From positions 1-22,823 of IMG/VR virus record IMGVR_UViG_3300030012_001143: a stretch of DNA of 22,823 bases; one strand, 5' to 3'. Positions 1 through 7,749 of the stretch are shown here, one piece after another. A program made the position numbers and the translations under genes. The stretch is from a virus. The notes beneath the pieces are model-generated. The model saw only the letters and a program-made list of their open reading frames with translations. It was not told where the DNA came from and searched no databases. How positions within the stretch are numbered: the stretch's first letter is position 1; each line of letters begins with the position of its first letter.

Positions 1-421
1 TGTCGCTGTAATCTTCGTAATAAACTTTTACAACACCAACCTTTTTGACCAACGCATCTTGAAAAACATCTGACAGAATTTTAAAGCCGTTCGACTCGTT
101 AAATTTGTAATGCATGTATTGCGTGGCTTGCTCTGCTGCCGCAATGTCTTCTGGCCCAGTTGGGACAAACTCAACAGGCTTATCTGTGTTCATGAACACG
201 CGCATTAACGACGGCTTAATCGCGCGGATGTTGTCTCGCACTTTTGTGGCTACAACCCGGGATCGACCTTCCTCGAAACCTAACTCCGTTTTACCATCAA
301 AGTAATCTTGCGCCTTGATTCGGTCAGGAGTGATCTCTGCTTCCACAAAGTCAACCGCATCTTCGATTGCGGTGGCGGCGATGCTTTCGATTTCGTCGTC
401 TTTTAAGGGTTTCAGCTTCAT
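1..421 (-). CDS. Portal protein, N-terminal part (cut by window edge)
   Basis: This is the first 140 codons of a gene that runs off the left edge. The portal is the dodecameric ring at the capsid vertex through which DNA is packaged and ejected. The N-terminus is acidic (KPLKDDEIESIAATAIEDA). It is followed by EGRSRVVATKVRDNIRAIK, a long stretch ending SLMRVFMNTDKPVEFVPTG, then a YMHYKFNESNGFKIL region and VGVVKVYYED. The R-D-x-I-R-x-x-x-P-S-L-M-R-x-F pattern followed by a VEF/P segment is what I recognise from P22-type portals of marine podoviruses. The ATG at 421 overlaps the TGA of the upstream gene as ATGA, which fixes the start. The identification is by pattern recall; about three quarters of the protein is missing. 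Capsid and scaffold genes would be expected beyond it. Confidence 0.75.
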   Translation of the reverse strand, partial: MKLKPLKDDEIESIAATAIEDAVDFVEAEITPDRIKAQDYFDGKTELGFEEGRSRVVATKVRDNIRAIKPSLMRVFMNTDKPVEFVPTGPEDIAAAEQATQYMHYKFNESNGFKILSDVFQDALVKKVGVVKVYYEDYSD

Positions 422-2613
422 AAATTACCTATCATCGTCACCAGCTCAGAAACTGCTGGTGTCCCCGCCGCCCTAATGAGCATATCCAGCTCTGACTTTT
501 CAGTCGCGTCTAGTGTTGCCCCTGCGATCCTTTTGTTTATCAACGCAAACGCACGCTCCGCGCTTTTACCTGTGAGGCCGTCCGCCCCTGTCAAAACGCG
601 CGCCAGCTCTCCTAATGCCCGCTGACGCTGTTCTGTGATTGCGCCCTCAGTGACGCCAGTAATGTTCTGGATAGCGCCTTGAGTAGCATCGCCCGGCCTG
701 CCCATGAGTATTGATTGCGCAGGAGTCGGTGCGGTCGCCTCGTCTATGTTTTCTTTAAGTTGCATTCTGCGCGCGGTGGCGCTGTTTTGCGCAATGTTTG
801 CATCTAAATTGAAGGCAATTCGAGACTGCTCCAGCTGTTGCGTTAGCCTTCTGAACTCATCAGTGTCTTCGCCTAGCAATGCGCCCAGCTTCCTCAAGTT
901 CATTGCGGAGCTCAAATCATTAACAATTTTTCTGCCTGCGGCGATGGCTTGCGGGTCATCTGCGTTGCTGGATATGACGCCCCGAGCGTTTTCCATTGCG
1001 TCCCGGAAGGCTACCCTAGCGCCAAGTCTAAGCGTTTCGAGCTCGGTCTGGCTTGCACTGTTGATTGCAGACAAAACGTCCTCTAGAGGCGTTGCCGCCC
1101 TAAAAATAACCTTGCCGACGTCAGCAGCTTCGGCCTCTTTAATCGTGTCGCCGCCTAGCTTCAACGCTTGCTTATAGGCGGGCACCAAGTCTGCCAGCGC
1201 GTCCCGCAACTCGCCTGCAAAACTGGCGAACAAAGGCTTGTCTACAACGCCTACGTTGTTGAATGCCTCGGCCTGTAACGCTCTCTTGATGTAATCCAAC
1301 TGCATGACATTCGGCTGTTCGCTTAAAGCAACTGACCCGTCGTCTCGCACAGTGAATTTAATTTGGCTTTGCCGGGGCATTCCCTCCAGAGCCATATCGC
1401 GGTTTGCATTCCGGATTGCCTTTTCTGCCGTCTCGACCGGGATGCGCTCAATGATTGCCTCTAATCTTTGGCCCGCTGGTGACGCATAATTTATGGGCGA
1501 GTCATACGCTTTGCTGTATGCCTGCTGTCTTGCGTCGCGCGTCCGTGCATATGCCTCTTGCTGCAGTGTGCGAACTCCCGCTGGCGGCGGGCCTAGCGTT
1601 TCGTCGAGCGCGCTCTCTATCTGCCTGCCTTGGTCAGCTGACCGTCGCGCCACCGTTTGCGTGCCGACACGCTGGGCTTCCGGGCCACCCATCTGGATAG
1701 CAGTGTCTAGCAATGACGCAATGCTCAGGTCCGCATCCGCTAACATCCCTTGGTCACCGGCCTGCCTGATGCGTGCAACGCCGTCTTCAACGCTACCGCC
1801 TCCACGTATGGTCTGCGCTAAAATTAACGCCGCGCCATCTGATATTTGCAAATCTTTAGCAATTTCTTTTGCCGCTTCACGCAGGTCGCCAATACCGCCA
1901 GAGCCGGTCAACAGCCTGGACGATAGGTAACTGAACAACCCGCCGAACGTCGCGCCAAGAGCGGCGTCCTGCGCGCCCCGGATGCCGCGATCAACGATGT
2001 CGCCCTCCCCCGCTCCGAATCCTGATATACCGGCCTCACCACCTGCTAATACGGCACCTCTAGTGCCTGCCGCCAAGGGATTTACTGGAGAACCTAACAT
2101 TGCCCCAGCGCCTGGGATCGCCATCGGAGCTGTAGCGCCAATGGTTCGCGCGCCAAGTGCTAGTGCTGGCTCCTCTTCCTCAAAAACTCTTTGCCGAGTT
2201 TCCATTCTGCTTCGAGCCTCGGGGCTGACGCCACCAACAACCTCCGGGATAAATTCGCCCACAAACGGCAGTCCTTGAGACGCCTTTTCTAGCGTTGCGC
2301 CGAGCGCGCCGCCGGTAGTCTGCATTGACTGCAACGCCTGCATTTCTTCTGGCAATGCACTACGCGGCATTCCAGACTGATGTCGCTGAATAAGGCGTTC
2401 TATTTCTCGCTGGTCGATCGACGAAAAGCTATCGGACACAAACAACAACCCAGACGGTGTCCGGTACACGCGCCCATTGTCTTGCATACCTTGCAATATC
2501 GGCGTCCCTAAAGCGTCCTCAGAGGCCCTTTTTGTAAATGACGGTGAGTCGATTTGCGGTGACGGCCTCTTAATACTTCCGTCAGCTATCAATGAATCTA
2601 GTATGTCGCTCAC
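418..2613 (-). CDS. Large virion protein, candidate ejection/internal protein (731 aa)
   Basis: I cannot place this in a named family. The first 120 residues are polar and include a short RVYRTPSGLLFVSDSFSSID segment. Residues of roughly 145-245 are Gly/Ala-rich with hydrophobic runs (GATAPMAIPGAGAMLG, ALGATFGGLFSYLSSRLL) that could insert into or cross a membrane. The rest looks mainly alpha-helical, rich in Ala, Glu, Arg and Gln. That plan, plus a position between the portal and other virion-type genes, fits internal proteins that are ejected ahead of phage DNA, but this is inference. The gene has 4-bp ATGA overlaps at both ends, with the portal gene and with the 434-residue gene upstream, so the three are probably made from one message. 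No lytic transglycosylase or peptidase motif was seen. Confidence 0.7.
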   Translation of the reverse strand: MSDILDSLIADGSIKRPSPQIDSPSFTKRASEDALGTPILQGMQDNGRVYRTPSGLLFVSDSFSSIDQREIERLIQRHQSGMPRSALPEEMQALQSMQTTGGALGATLEKASQGLPFVGEFIPEVVGGVSPEARSRMETRQRVFEEEEPALALGARTIGATAPMAIPGAGAMLGSPVNPLAAGTRGAVLAGGEAGISGFGAGEGDIVDRGIRGAQDAALGATFGGLFSYLSSRLLTGSGGIGDLREAAKEIAKDLQISDGAALILAQTIRGGGSVEDGVARIRQAGDQGMLADADLSIASLLDTAIQMGGPEAQRVGTQTVARRSADQGRQIESALDETLGPPPAGVRTLQQEAYARTRDARQQAYSKAYDSPINYASPAGQRLEAIIERIPVETAEKAIRNANRDMALEGMPRQSQIKFTVRDDGSVALSEQPNVMQLDYIKRALQAEAFNNVGVVDKPLFASFAGELRDALADLVPAYKQALKLGGDTIKEAEAADVGKVIFRAATPLEDVLSAINSASQTELETLRLGARVAFRDAMENARGVISSNADDPQAIAAGRKIVNDLSSAMNLRKLGALLGEDTDEFRRLTQQLEQSRIAFNLDANIAQNSATARRMQLKENIDEATAPTPAQSILMGRPGDATQGAIQNITGVTEGAITEQRQRALGELARVLTGADGLTGKSAERAFALINKRIAGATLDATEKSELDMLIRAAGTPAVSELVTMIGNL

Positions 2614-3914
2614 TGTCTGAACCCAAACTGTTGTAACGCGGCGTCAACATCGCTTATCCACGCCTCAAGGATTTGAGCCGTTGTTTTGCCCCTGTCTTTC
2701 CCTCTCTTATAAAATTCATCGAACCCGAGAAAAGTGTTGTTCTGCGGATTGTTGGGGTCGTAGTTCAGAACCAAGAATCTATCCGCTTGGGCTAGATATT
2801 TCTGTATTCTTCTTGCCCTGTCGATGTCATTATTTTCGCCTTCGTACCTATACTCTCGATCCCCAGCCAATTCACCAATCGCTATGTTTAGCTGATTTTG
2901 AGCTCTTGCCTCACGGATCAATCCTTTGTTGACCAGCTCTGTATTTTGTTCACTGGGATAGTAGGTTGATGCGAATACAGCATCAAAGTCAGTTTGCGGG
3001 CCTTTGTTCAGACGTAACTCTTCCGAAACCAAACGATTGGACGCCGCTCTGAATTGTTGAGCATTTGAAATAGCGTCAACGTCAACGTCAAATATACCGA
3101 TAGCCGCCAATCGCTCTCTCAACTGATTTTTCAACGCCGCGTTTGGCCCTGTTTCAAACCCGCCTTCCAATATGCGCTGTTGAGTGCCTAGATAAACATT
3201 TTGAGCTCTAGCCTGCTGTGCCCTGCCTCCCACATCGCTGAATAACTGCTCAACCGTTCGCTGTATCTGCGTGTTGTCACCTGGGTTGTTAATAGTGACC
3301 CCAGTACCACCTACAGCACTGATTTTTTCGCGCGTGTCTATGGAGCCATCTGGCAAAATTGCGGCGTTATACATTTTTGCCGGGTCATAAACACCGCCAG
3401 TAATTTTTTCATTTAACTGCGCTCCAGAGAACGTGCGGAAATTAGGCTCCTGAGCCTCTTTGATAAACGCCGCAAAATACTCTTTTGCAAGCATTGGGTT
3501 TGTTTCAATCGCCTGCGCATACTGCTCTGCTTTGGGCCCACCGATCTGGCGAATTGCCGCGGCGGTACGGTTACCTTGCGAGCTCAGCAATTTCATTTGT
3601 TGCGCTGTCTCTAATTGCCTGCCCATCGCTGATGATAGCCCGGCGTCTGGCTGCAGCCGCATTGAGTTAAGCGCCAAAACTAATCTAGCGCGGTTTTCGT
3701 CATCAGAAAGGTATTCATTAACGCCGCGACCAATGCTGCCAAGAATGCCCGTGAGTCTTTCTCCCATACCGGGCGGGCGGGCATAATCAGCTGGCCGTTG
3801 CGTCGGGTCTGCCATAACTTGACGACCAAAGTTGTCAACCCTAAAACTTCTGTTTTCAATTGGCGCAGGGGTAGACGGTGGGACATTGGTAGCTCCCGGT
3901 AACGTAGCGGACAT
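2610..3914 (-). CDS. Virion-associated hypothetical protein (434 aa)
   Basis: The family is not recognised. The first 50 residues are Pro-rich and probably disordered (GATNVPPSTPAPIENR). A helical stretch follows with a basic/acidic mix (GERLTGILGSIGRGVNEYLSD), then long Gln/Ala/Arg-rich helices and a C-terminal helical segment ending in DAALQQFGFRQ. There is no signal peptide, clear transmembrane helix or enzyme motif. It is co-transcribed between the 123-residue and 731-residue genes and overlaps the latter by ATGA. The group of helical, Ala/Gln-rich proteins here is typical of the ejection/internal virion cassette of short-tailed phages, so a role in DNA delivery is a reasonable guess. A structural role in the tail is equally possible. 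Confidence 0.65.
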   Translation of the reverse strand: MSATLPGATNVPPSTPAPIENRSFRVDNFGRQVMADPTQRPADYARPPGMGERLTGILGSIGRGVNEYLSDDENRARLVLALNSMRLQPDAGLSSAMGRQLETAQQMKLLSSQGNRTAAAIRQIGGPKAEQYAQAIETNPMLAKEYFAAFIKEAQEPNFRTFSGAQLNEKITGGVYDPAKMYNAAILPDGSIDTREKISAVGGTGVTINNPGDNTQIQRTVEQLFSDVGGRAQQARAQNVYLGTQQRILEGGFETGPNAALKNQLRERLAAIGIFDVDVDAISNAQQFRAASNRLVSEELRLNKGPQTDFDAVFASTYYPSEQNTELVNKGLIREARAQNQLNIAIGELAGDREYRYEGENNDIDRARRIQKYLAQADRFLVLNYDPNNPQNNTFLGFDEFYKRGKDRGKTTAQILEAWISDVDAALQQFGFRQ

Positions 3915-3916
3915 AA

Positions 3917-4288
3917 CTATTTACCCCCGAACATATCGAACAGGCCCGTAATTGCCTCTTTGCCTTTATCACCAGCTTCAGAAATCCGATTTGGCACGTT
4001 CATAATGCGGTCGCCTAAATTACCTATCCGACCGGAAAGAGAGCTCATTGCCTCTTCATATCTTTTTATATCTGCAGGGTTCATCGGATCCATCCCTGAC
4101 TTTTTCATACGAACCATATCCTCACGACTTAAACTGCCCAGTCCCAACTGACTTAGCAGTTCTAGTAACCCAGGGCTTTGCTGACCCTCCTGCACAGTTT
4201 GCAGCGGCTGTGCGTTTGATGGCTGCACATTCTCTCCGTACTCAAATTGGGTTGCGGGGTTTATTGGTAGCAGTTGGTTCATTATCAT
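3917..4288 (-). CDS. Small helical virion-cassette protein (123 aa)
   Basis: No family is recognised. The N-terminal 45 residues are polar and Gln/Pro-rich. The centre (LLELLSQLGLGSLSREDMVRMKKSGMDP) predicts as short amphipathic helices. The C-terminus carries SLSGRIGNLGDRIMNVPNRISEAGDKG, an amphipathic helical segment with regularly spaced Ile/Leu, and ends Gly-rich (LFDMFGGK). The ATG at 4288 overlaps the stop of the 647-residue gene (ATGA), and only 2 bp separate its stop from the next start. It is clearly part of the same operon. Size and composition would fit a minor virion or assembly factor; nothing identifies it further. Confidence 0.6.
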   Translation of the reverse strand: MIMNQLLPINPATQFEYGENVQPSNAQPLQTVQEGQQSPGLLELLSQLGLGSLSREDMVRMKKSGMDPMNPADIKRYEEAMSSLSGRIGNLGDRIMNVPNRISEAGDKGKEAITGLFDMFGGK

Positions 4289-6228
4289 ATGGTACTTGCC
4301 CCTAACGTCAGATAATCAAAAAGACCGGGCTGTCGAGATTGGGTTTGCGTTTGCGCCCCTGTTTGAGAGCCCGCAAATGCGCCTAGTTGCGTCTGCAGCG
4401 CCTGTTGTGGCGACTGTATAAACCCTAACTGCTGTTGATTAGCTGAATCCAGTAACGCCTGCTGCGCGGCTTGCTCTAGCGCGCCCTGTTGCGCAACCGC
4501 CTGATTGACCTGGTTAGCAATGTCAAACTGTTGGACACCCATGTTGCCCAGTTGCCCTGCAGCCGCCAGATTAAGATTCGCGCCTTGTAACTGAGCATTT
4601 TGGTTCGCAATCCCTGCCTGTAACGCCGCAGCCTGATTTGCCAAAGCTGCCTGGTTAGCTGCGCCTGCTGTAAATTGATTAGCTTGATTTTGCGCTGCTG
4701 CGTTAGCAAGGGCTGCTTGCGTAGCCAGTTGCGCATTTTGTAGACCAGCTGTATTAGATGCTTGCGCACCAAACTGAGCCGCCTGATTAGTCGCCGCTTG
4801 ATTCGCAAGTGCTGCAGTATTCCCTGCTTGCGCACCAAACTGGGCCGCTTGGTTGACGGCTGCTTGATTCGCCAAAGCCGCTCGGTTTGCCGCTTGCGCA
4901 GTAAATTGACTCGCTGCATTACGTGCCGCCGCATTTTGTAAAGCAGCCACGTTCGCCGCTTGAGAGGTGAATTCTGCCGCCCTGTTTTGCGCCGCTTGAT
5001 TAGCCAATGTCGCTTGCGTAGCTAACTGAGCGTTTTGTAAAGCTGCGCGATTTTGCGCTCCTGCACCAAACTGCGCGGCTTGATTTGCTGCCGCCTGGTT
5101 CAGAGCCTGCGCTTGTTGTCCTAGCTGCGCGCTCGTCGTATCTGCTTGCAAGGTTGCACGTTGATTCGCAAGCTGCGCCTGCTGGCCTAGCTGCGCAGTA
5201 GTTGTGCCTGCCTGTAATGCGGCGCGCTGATTCGCAAGATCAGATTGCAGCCTTGAGGCTATGTCCGATTGCGCCGCCTGTTGTGCTTGCGTGAAGCCAG
5301 CCTGTCTCAAGCCTGACGCGGTGCGTGCAGCTTGTTCTGCAAACGCTCGGTTTGTCTCTGCCTCCGCAATGGCTTGGCGAGATCCACCAAACGCCCCTGC
5401 CGCCTGCGCTTGCGCACCCTCGACGTTTTGCTGCATTTGTCTAGCACGTTCAAGGTCAGACAAAGACTGCTGTACTACTTGCGCCTCGAAAGGATTGGTA
5501 TACCGAGACAGATCGGTATCTGCAATTTGCCCCGAGGCAGTGCGCTCGGCCAATAATGGGTCAACGCCTTGCACTCTTTCAGCGCGTACTGGGTCAACGC
5601 CAGCAATTCTTTCTGCGCCATAGCCTTGGGCGCGGGCTCGCTCTGCAGCTGCGTTAGCGAGCGCCTCATACCCTTGTGAAGCCGCCTCTGACGCCGTGTA
5701 CCCCTGAGAGCCTACTTCTCGAGCAGTGAATCCCTGACTACCCACGTTCGCAGCGTTATAACCTCTAGACCCGGTTCCGCTAGATCCGGCAGTTGCTGCG
5801 CCGTAGCCTTGCGATGTTGCTGGGCCTGCTGCAACAGCGCCAGGAGTAAAACCAACGAGACCTTGCGTGCCTGTTGTGGCGTTCTGTATGGCGTCTGCAG
5901 AAGACTGCACTAGATTAAAAGGCTGCGGCTCTGGTGCCGCCACTGGATTGTCTAAAGATTCTAGTGTGCCGAGAATGTTAAAAAAATTCTGTCGGAGCGG
6001 ATCGGCGGTGTTCTGTTGCTGAAGTGCTGGCGTTGCGTTTCCGATAGGGTCAAGACCGCCCAACAAATTAAACATGCCCGGGGCGTTTGCCGTCGCGGTT
6101 TCCATATTTAAGTTAGGAACTGATTGAATGGCACCAGCTGCCCCTGGCAGCTGCCCAGTGTTTACAACTTGTGCGTTGCCTTTCGAGCCGCCCGCTGCAT
6201 TTTGTGGTACTGCTCCGCCGCCTGACAT
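4285..6228 (-). CDS. Ala/Gln-rich repeat virion protein with hendecad repeats (647 aa)
   Basis: Four regions are visible. Residues 1-135 are low-complexity Gly/Ala/Asn. Residues 139-203 carry an SQGY/SQGF motif at 139, 154, 164, 174 and 184, so the core is a decapeptide repeat. Residues 243-320 form a more complex helical segment beginning SRYTNPFEAQVV and containing AGAFGGSRQAIAEAETNRAF, which I recall as a conserved block of large virion proteins in marine phages. Residues 331-540 are an Ala/Gln/Asn repeat whose landmarks recur at multiples of 11 residues, implying one very long helix or coiled coil. The C-terminus (600-647) ends RQPGLFDYLTLGASTI. It starts 9 bp after the 154-residue gene and overlaps the next by ATGA. 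A rod-like, tail or ejection component is inferred; no enzyme motif was seen. Confidence 0.75.
   Translation of the reverse strand: MSGGGAVPQNAAGGSKGNAQVVNTGQLPGAAGAIQSVPNLNMETATANAPGMFNLLGGLDPIGNATPALQQQNTADPLRQNFFNILGTLESLDNPVAAPEPQPFNLVQSSADAIQNATTGTQGLVGFTPGAVAAGPATSQGYGAATAGSSGTGSRGYNAANVGSQGFTAREVGSQGYTASEAASQGYEALANAAAERARAQGYGAERIAGVDPVRAERVQGVDPLLAERTASGQIADTDLSRYTNPFEAQVVQQSLSDLERARQMQQNVEGAQAQAAGAFGGSRQAIAEAETNRAFAEQAARTASGLRQAGFTQAQQAAQSDIASRLQSDLANQRAALQAGTTTAQLGQQAQLANQRATLQADTTSAQLGQQAQALNQAAANQAAQFGAGAQNRAALQNAQLATQATLANQAAQNRAAEFTSQAANVAALQNAAARNAASQFTAQAANRAALANQAAVNQAAQFGAQAGNTAALANQAATNQAAQFGAQASNTAGLQNAQLATQAALANAAAQNQANQFTAGAANQAALANQAAALQAGIANQNAQLQGANLNLAAAGQLGNMGVQQFDIANQVNQAVAQQGALEQAAQQALLDSANQQQLGFIQSPQQALQTQLGAFAGSQTGAQTQTQSRQPGLFDYLTLGASTI
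4624..5241 (-). repeat. Intragenic 33/66-bp coding repeats (hendecad array)
   Basis: This stretch encodes residues about 331-535 of the 647-residue virion protein. The motif [QE]F[GT][AS]xAxN recurs at residues 386, 419, 441, 463, 485 and 518, with spacings of 33, 22, 22, 22 and 33 residues. LANQRA[AT]LQA recurs at 331 and 353, and AQLGQQAQ also recurs 22 residues apart. All spacings are multiples of 11 residues (33 bp). The DNA copies are diverged, so this looks like old tandem duplication under protein-level selection rather than recent slippage. Confidence 0.8.
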
Positions 6229-6237
6229 TATATTCTC

Positions 6238-6702
6238 CTAAACTCGGAAGCCGCCCAGCCTGCTATAGTATGCGGCTAGCTGTTCGGCTGTCATGTTGGC
6301 AAAATCTGGCATTCCGGGAATGCTCGTTGAGCCGTCTCCCGTAGGGTCAAGAAATCTGCTTGTAATTGCTGCATATTGGCCCGGGCGTCTGGCCTCTAGC
6401 TCTGCTAGCGCCTGGTCATACAATCCAATAGTTTCATAACCTCTTATGCCATCAACCTCTACAGCCTCGGGCATTTGAAAATCGCCTGCACCTTGCATAC
6501 CAAACGCCTCGGCCATGTCATTGACATTTTGTCTAGCGGCGACTTGCGCGTCGTTAAACGCGGCAATTTGCGCGCCGGATTGAGGGACATATCCTATCCG
6601 CGACACTTCCCTAGCTTCTGCTAAATTAGCTTTTGACGCATCCTCTAGGTATTTTGGTATTTCTACCTTCGTAGTTGAGCTACCGCCCTTTCCACCTGAC
6701 AT
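6238..6702 (-). CDS. Virion-cassette protein, possible N-terminal partner of the repeat protein (154 aa)
   Basis: The N-terminus is SGGKGGSSTTKVEIPKYLED, followed by a helical region with YVPQSGAQIAAFNDAQVAAR. The C-terminal half is mixed (ETIGLYDQALAELEARRPG, MPDFANMTAEQLAAYYSRLGG). The GGSSTT...IP opening and the YVPQS...QIAAFN block are features I associate with the amino ends of long virion proteins in marine phages whose later parts carry the AGAFGGSRQA block. Here that block is in the next gene, only 9 bp downstream, so this may be a natural fission of one protein; that is inference from memory. The protein has no transmembrane helix and no recognised enzyme motif. The start ATG at 6702 leaves a 1-bp gap after the upstream stop. 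Confidence 0.65.
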   Translation of the reverse strand: MSGGKGGSSTTKVEIPKYLEDASKANLAEAREVSRIGYVPQSGAQIAAFNDAQVAARQNVNDMAEAFGMQGAGDFQMPEAVEVDGIRGYETIGLYDQALAELEARRPGQYAAITSRFLDPTGDGSTSIPGMPDFANMTAEQLAAYYSRLGGFRV

Positions 6703-6703
6703 A

Positions 6704-7093
6704 TCAAATCTCTTTGCTTAACGTGATAAGTGTTGGTTTCCAATCAAACGACTCTAATGCGCGCACCCACCCTTTTCGACCAGACAGCGATAGCGCCGAA
6801 CAGCCCTGAGCCTGAGCCCAGGCGATAACGTCTTCATGCATGTCGGTAAGTGTTTGCAATTTTCCCCCAGCTAAAAAAATGTGTAATACCTTTTTTTTCG
6901 GGTATTGCAATAGTTCAGTAACGAGGCATCCATCCTCGGCAGGCCATAACTGCATTGCGCCCTCGAGTATACCATACGCGACATGCTCATAATCGTGCGT
7001 GTCGCCGCCATATTCCAACGCAGCCTCAATCCATTCTCGGCAGCGCGCTATCTGCATGCCGATTCGATCTTGCTCTAGTGTCGCCATGTTCAT
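6704..7093 (-). CDS. GNAT-like acetyltransferase-fold protein, probably degenerate (129 aa)
   Basis: The order is an N-terminal helical segment (IARCREWIEAALEYGG, HVAYGILEGAMQLWPA), a beta-strand region (CLVTELLQYPKKKVLHIFLAGG), a helix (LTDMHEDVIAWAQAQGCSAL) and a terminal block (LSGRKGWVRALESFDWKPTLITLSKEI). The GR-x-GW-x-R-x-L ending is typical of small GNAT-like proteins encoded by many short-tailed phages next to tail genes. The canonical acetyl-CoA loop (R/Q-x-x-G-x-G/A) is not visible, so catalysis is doubtful. The fold may have been kept for a structural or assembly role. The ATG at 7093 overlaps the preceding TGA; a second in-frame ATG at 7087 is possible. Confidence 0.65.
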   Translation of the reverse strand: MNMATLEQDRIGMQIARCREWIEAALEYGGDTHDYEHVAYGILEGAMQLWPAEDGCLVTELLQYPKKKVLHIFLAGGKLQTLTDMHEDVIAWAQAQGCSALSLSGRKGWVRALESFDWKPTLITLSKEI

Positions 7094-7749
7094 GCGTGTA
7101 GCCTAGCTACACTTAACGTACTAGCTGGGCTAGCAGGCGCGAAACTTGTGGCGCTACCGCCGTTCAATGTGCCGTTAGTACTACTGACAGCAAATTTAAT
7201 TTCAAAGTATTGGTTTGCCGTCATCGTCAGTATGTACGACCGCGTCACGACCACAGTGGATCCGTTGTTGTGCAACACCGTTGTGACCCTGCTATTCGCT
7301 TCGTTCGTGCCATTTACAGCAGGCCACAAATAAAACGTGACATCACTCGCTGACGAGTTTTTCAATTCTGCGGTAACCGTTATTAAATAATCACCGTTTT
7401 CTGTCACTACGATACGCTCAGGGTTAGAGCTGTCACGATCGACGTTGTAGTTGCCGCTCGGCGCGTCATATGTAATCGAGTAAGCTGTGTCAGCTGACGC
7501 CGCCGCCTGGCTTGCTGCTCTTACAAATTGACCATGACCGCCCTCTACGACAATCTGTCGAAAGGCGCTGCTATCGCTGATTACAGGATACCCAGCTGCC
7601 GCATCCCACATTAAAATACCGTCTTCCGTTGCTGATTCGCTTGCAGTTTTGTGAGCCAGCAAGCTGCGAATCGTGCCCAAATATACAGACAGCCGTCTCG
7701 CCCACGTTTGCCATGCATCGCCTGAAGGTGTGGGTATATATTCCGTCAC
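7090..7749 (-). CDS. Tail/appendage protein with C1q/TNF-like beta-sandwich (219 aa)
   Basis: The first 80 residues hold a short Trp-containing helical segment (SGDAWQTWARRLSVYLGTIRS) that may anchor the protein. From about residue 85 onward it is beta-rich with the pattern ENGDYLITVTAELKN...VTFYLWPAVNGT...VTRSYILTMTANQYFEIKFAVSS. Alternating strands with GxY-x-I-x-V-x-A and a late Y-F-E-I-x-F strand are what C1q/TNF-like jelly-roll domains in phage tail proteins look like. Such domains often trimerise at fibre tips. The start is a GTG at 7749 whose GTGA overlaps the stop of the gp10-like gene, a strong sign of coupling. The domain call is by pattern only; receptor binding is a possible role. 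Confidence 0.6.
   Translation of the reverse strand: MTEYIPTPSGDAWQTWARRLSVYLGTIRSLLAHKTASESATEDGILMWDAAAGYPVISDSSAFRQIVVEGGHGQFVRAASQAAASADTAYSITYDAPSGNYNVDRDSSNPERIVVTENGDYLITVTAELKNSSASDVTFYLWPAVNGTNEANSRVTTVLHNNGSTVVVTRSYILTMTANQYFEIKFAVSSTNGTLNGGSATSFAPASPASTLSVARLHA

Noticed and set aside
704-1177. Plus-strand reading frames opposite the 731-residue gene (also at 1493-1930)
   Set aside because: Antisense shadows with Ser/Ala/Cys-rich composition, no ribosome sites and no plus-strand operon context.
4476-4934. Minus-strand 152-codon alternative frame within the repeat gene
   Set aside because: The Ala/Gln repeat keeps other frames open by codon bias; the product is low-complexity Arg/Leu/Gln and lies wholly inside the better-supported 647-residue gene.
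4624-5241. CRISPR-like array
   Set aside because: Repeats are diverged, in frame and without unique spacers of constant length; they encode the hendecad segment.
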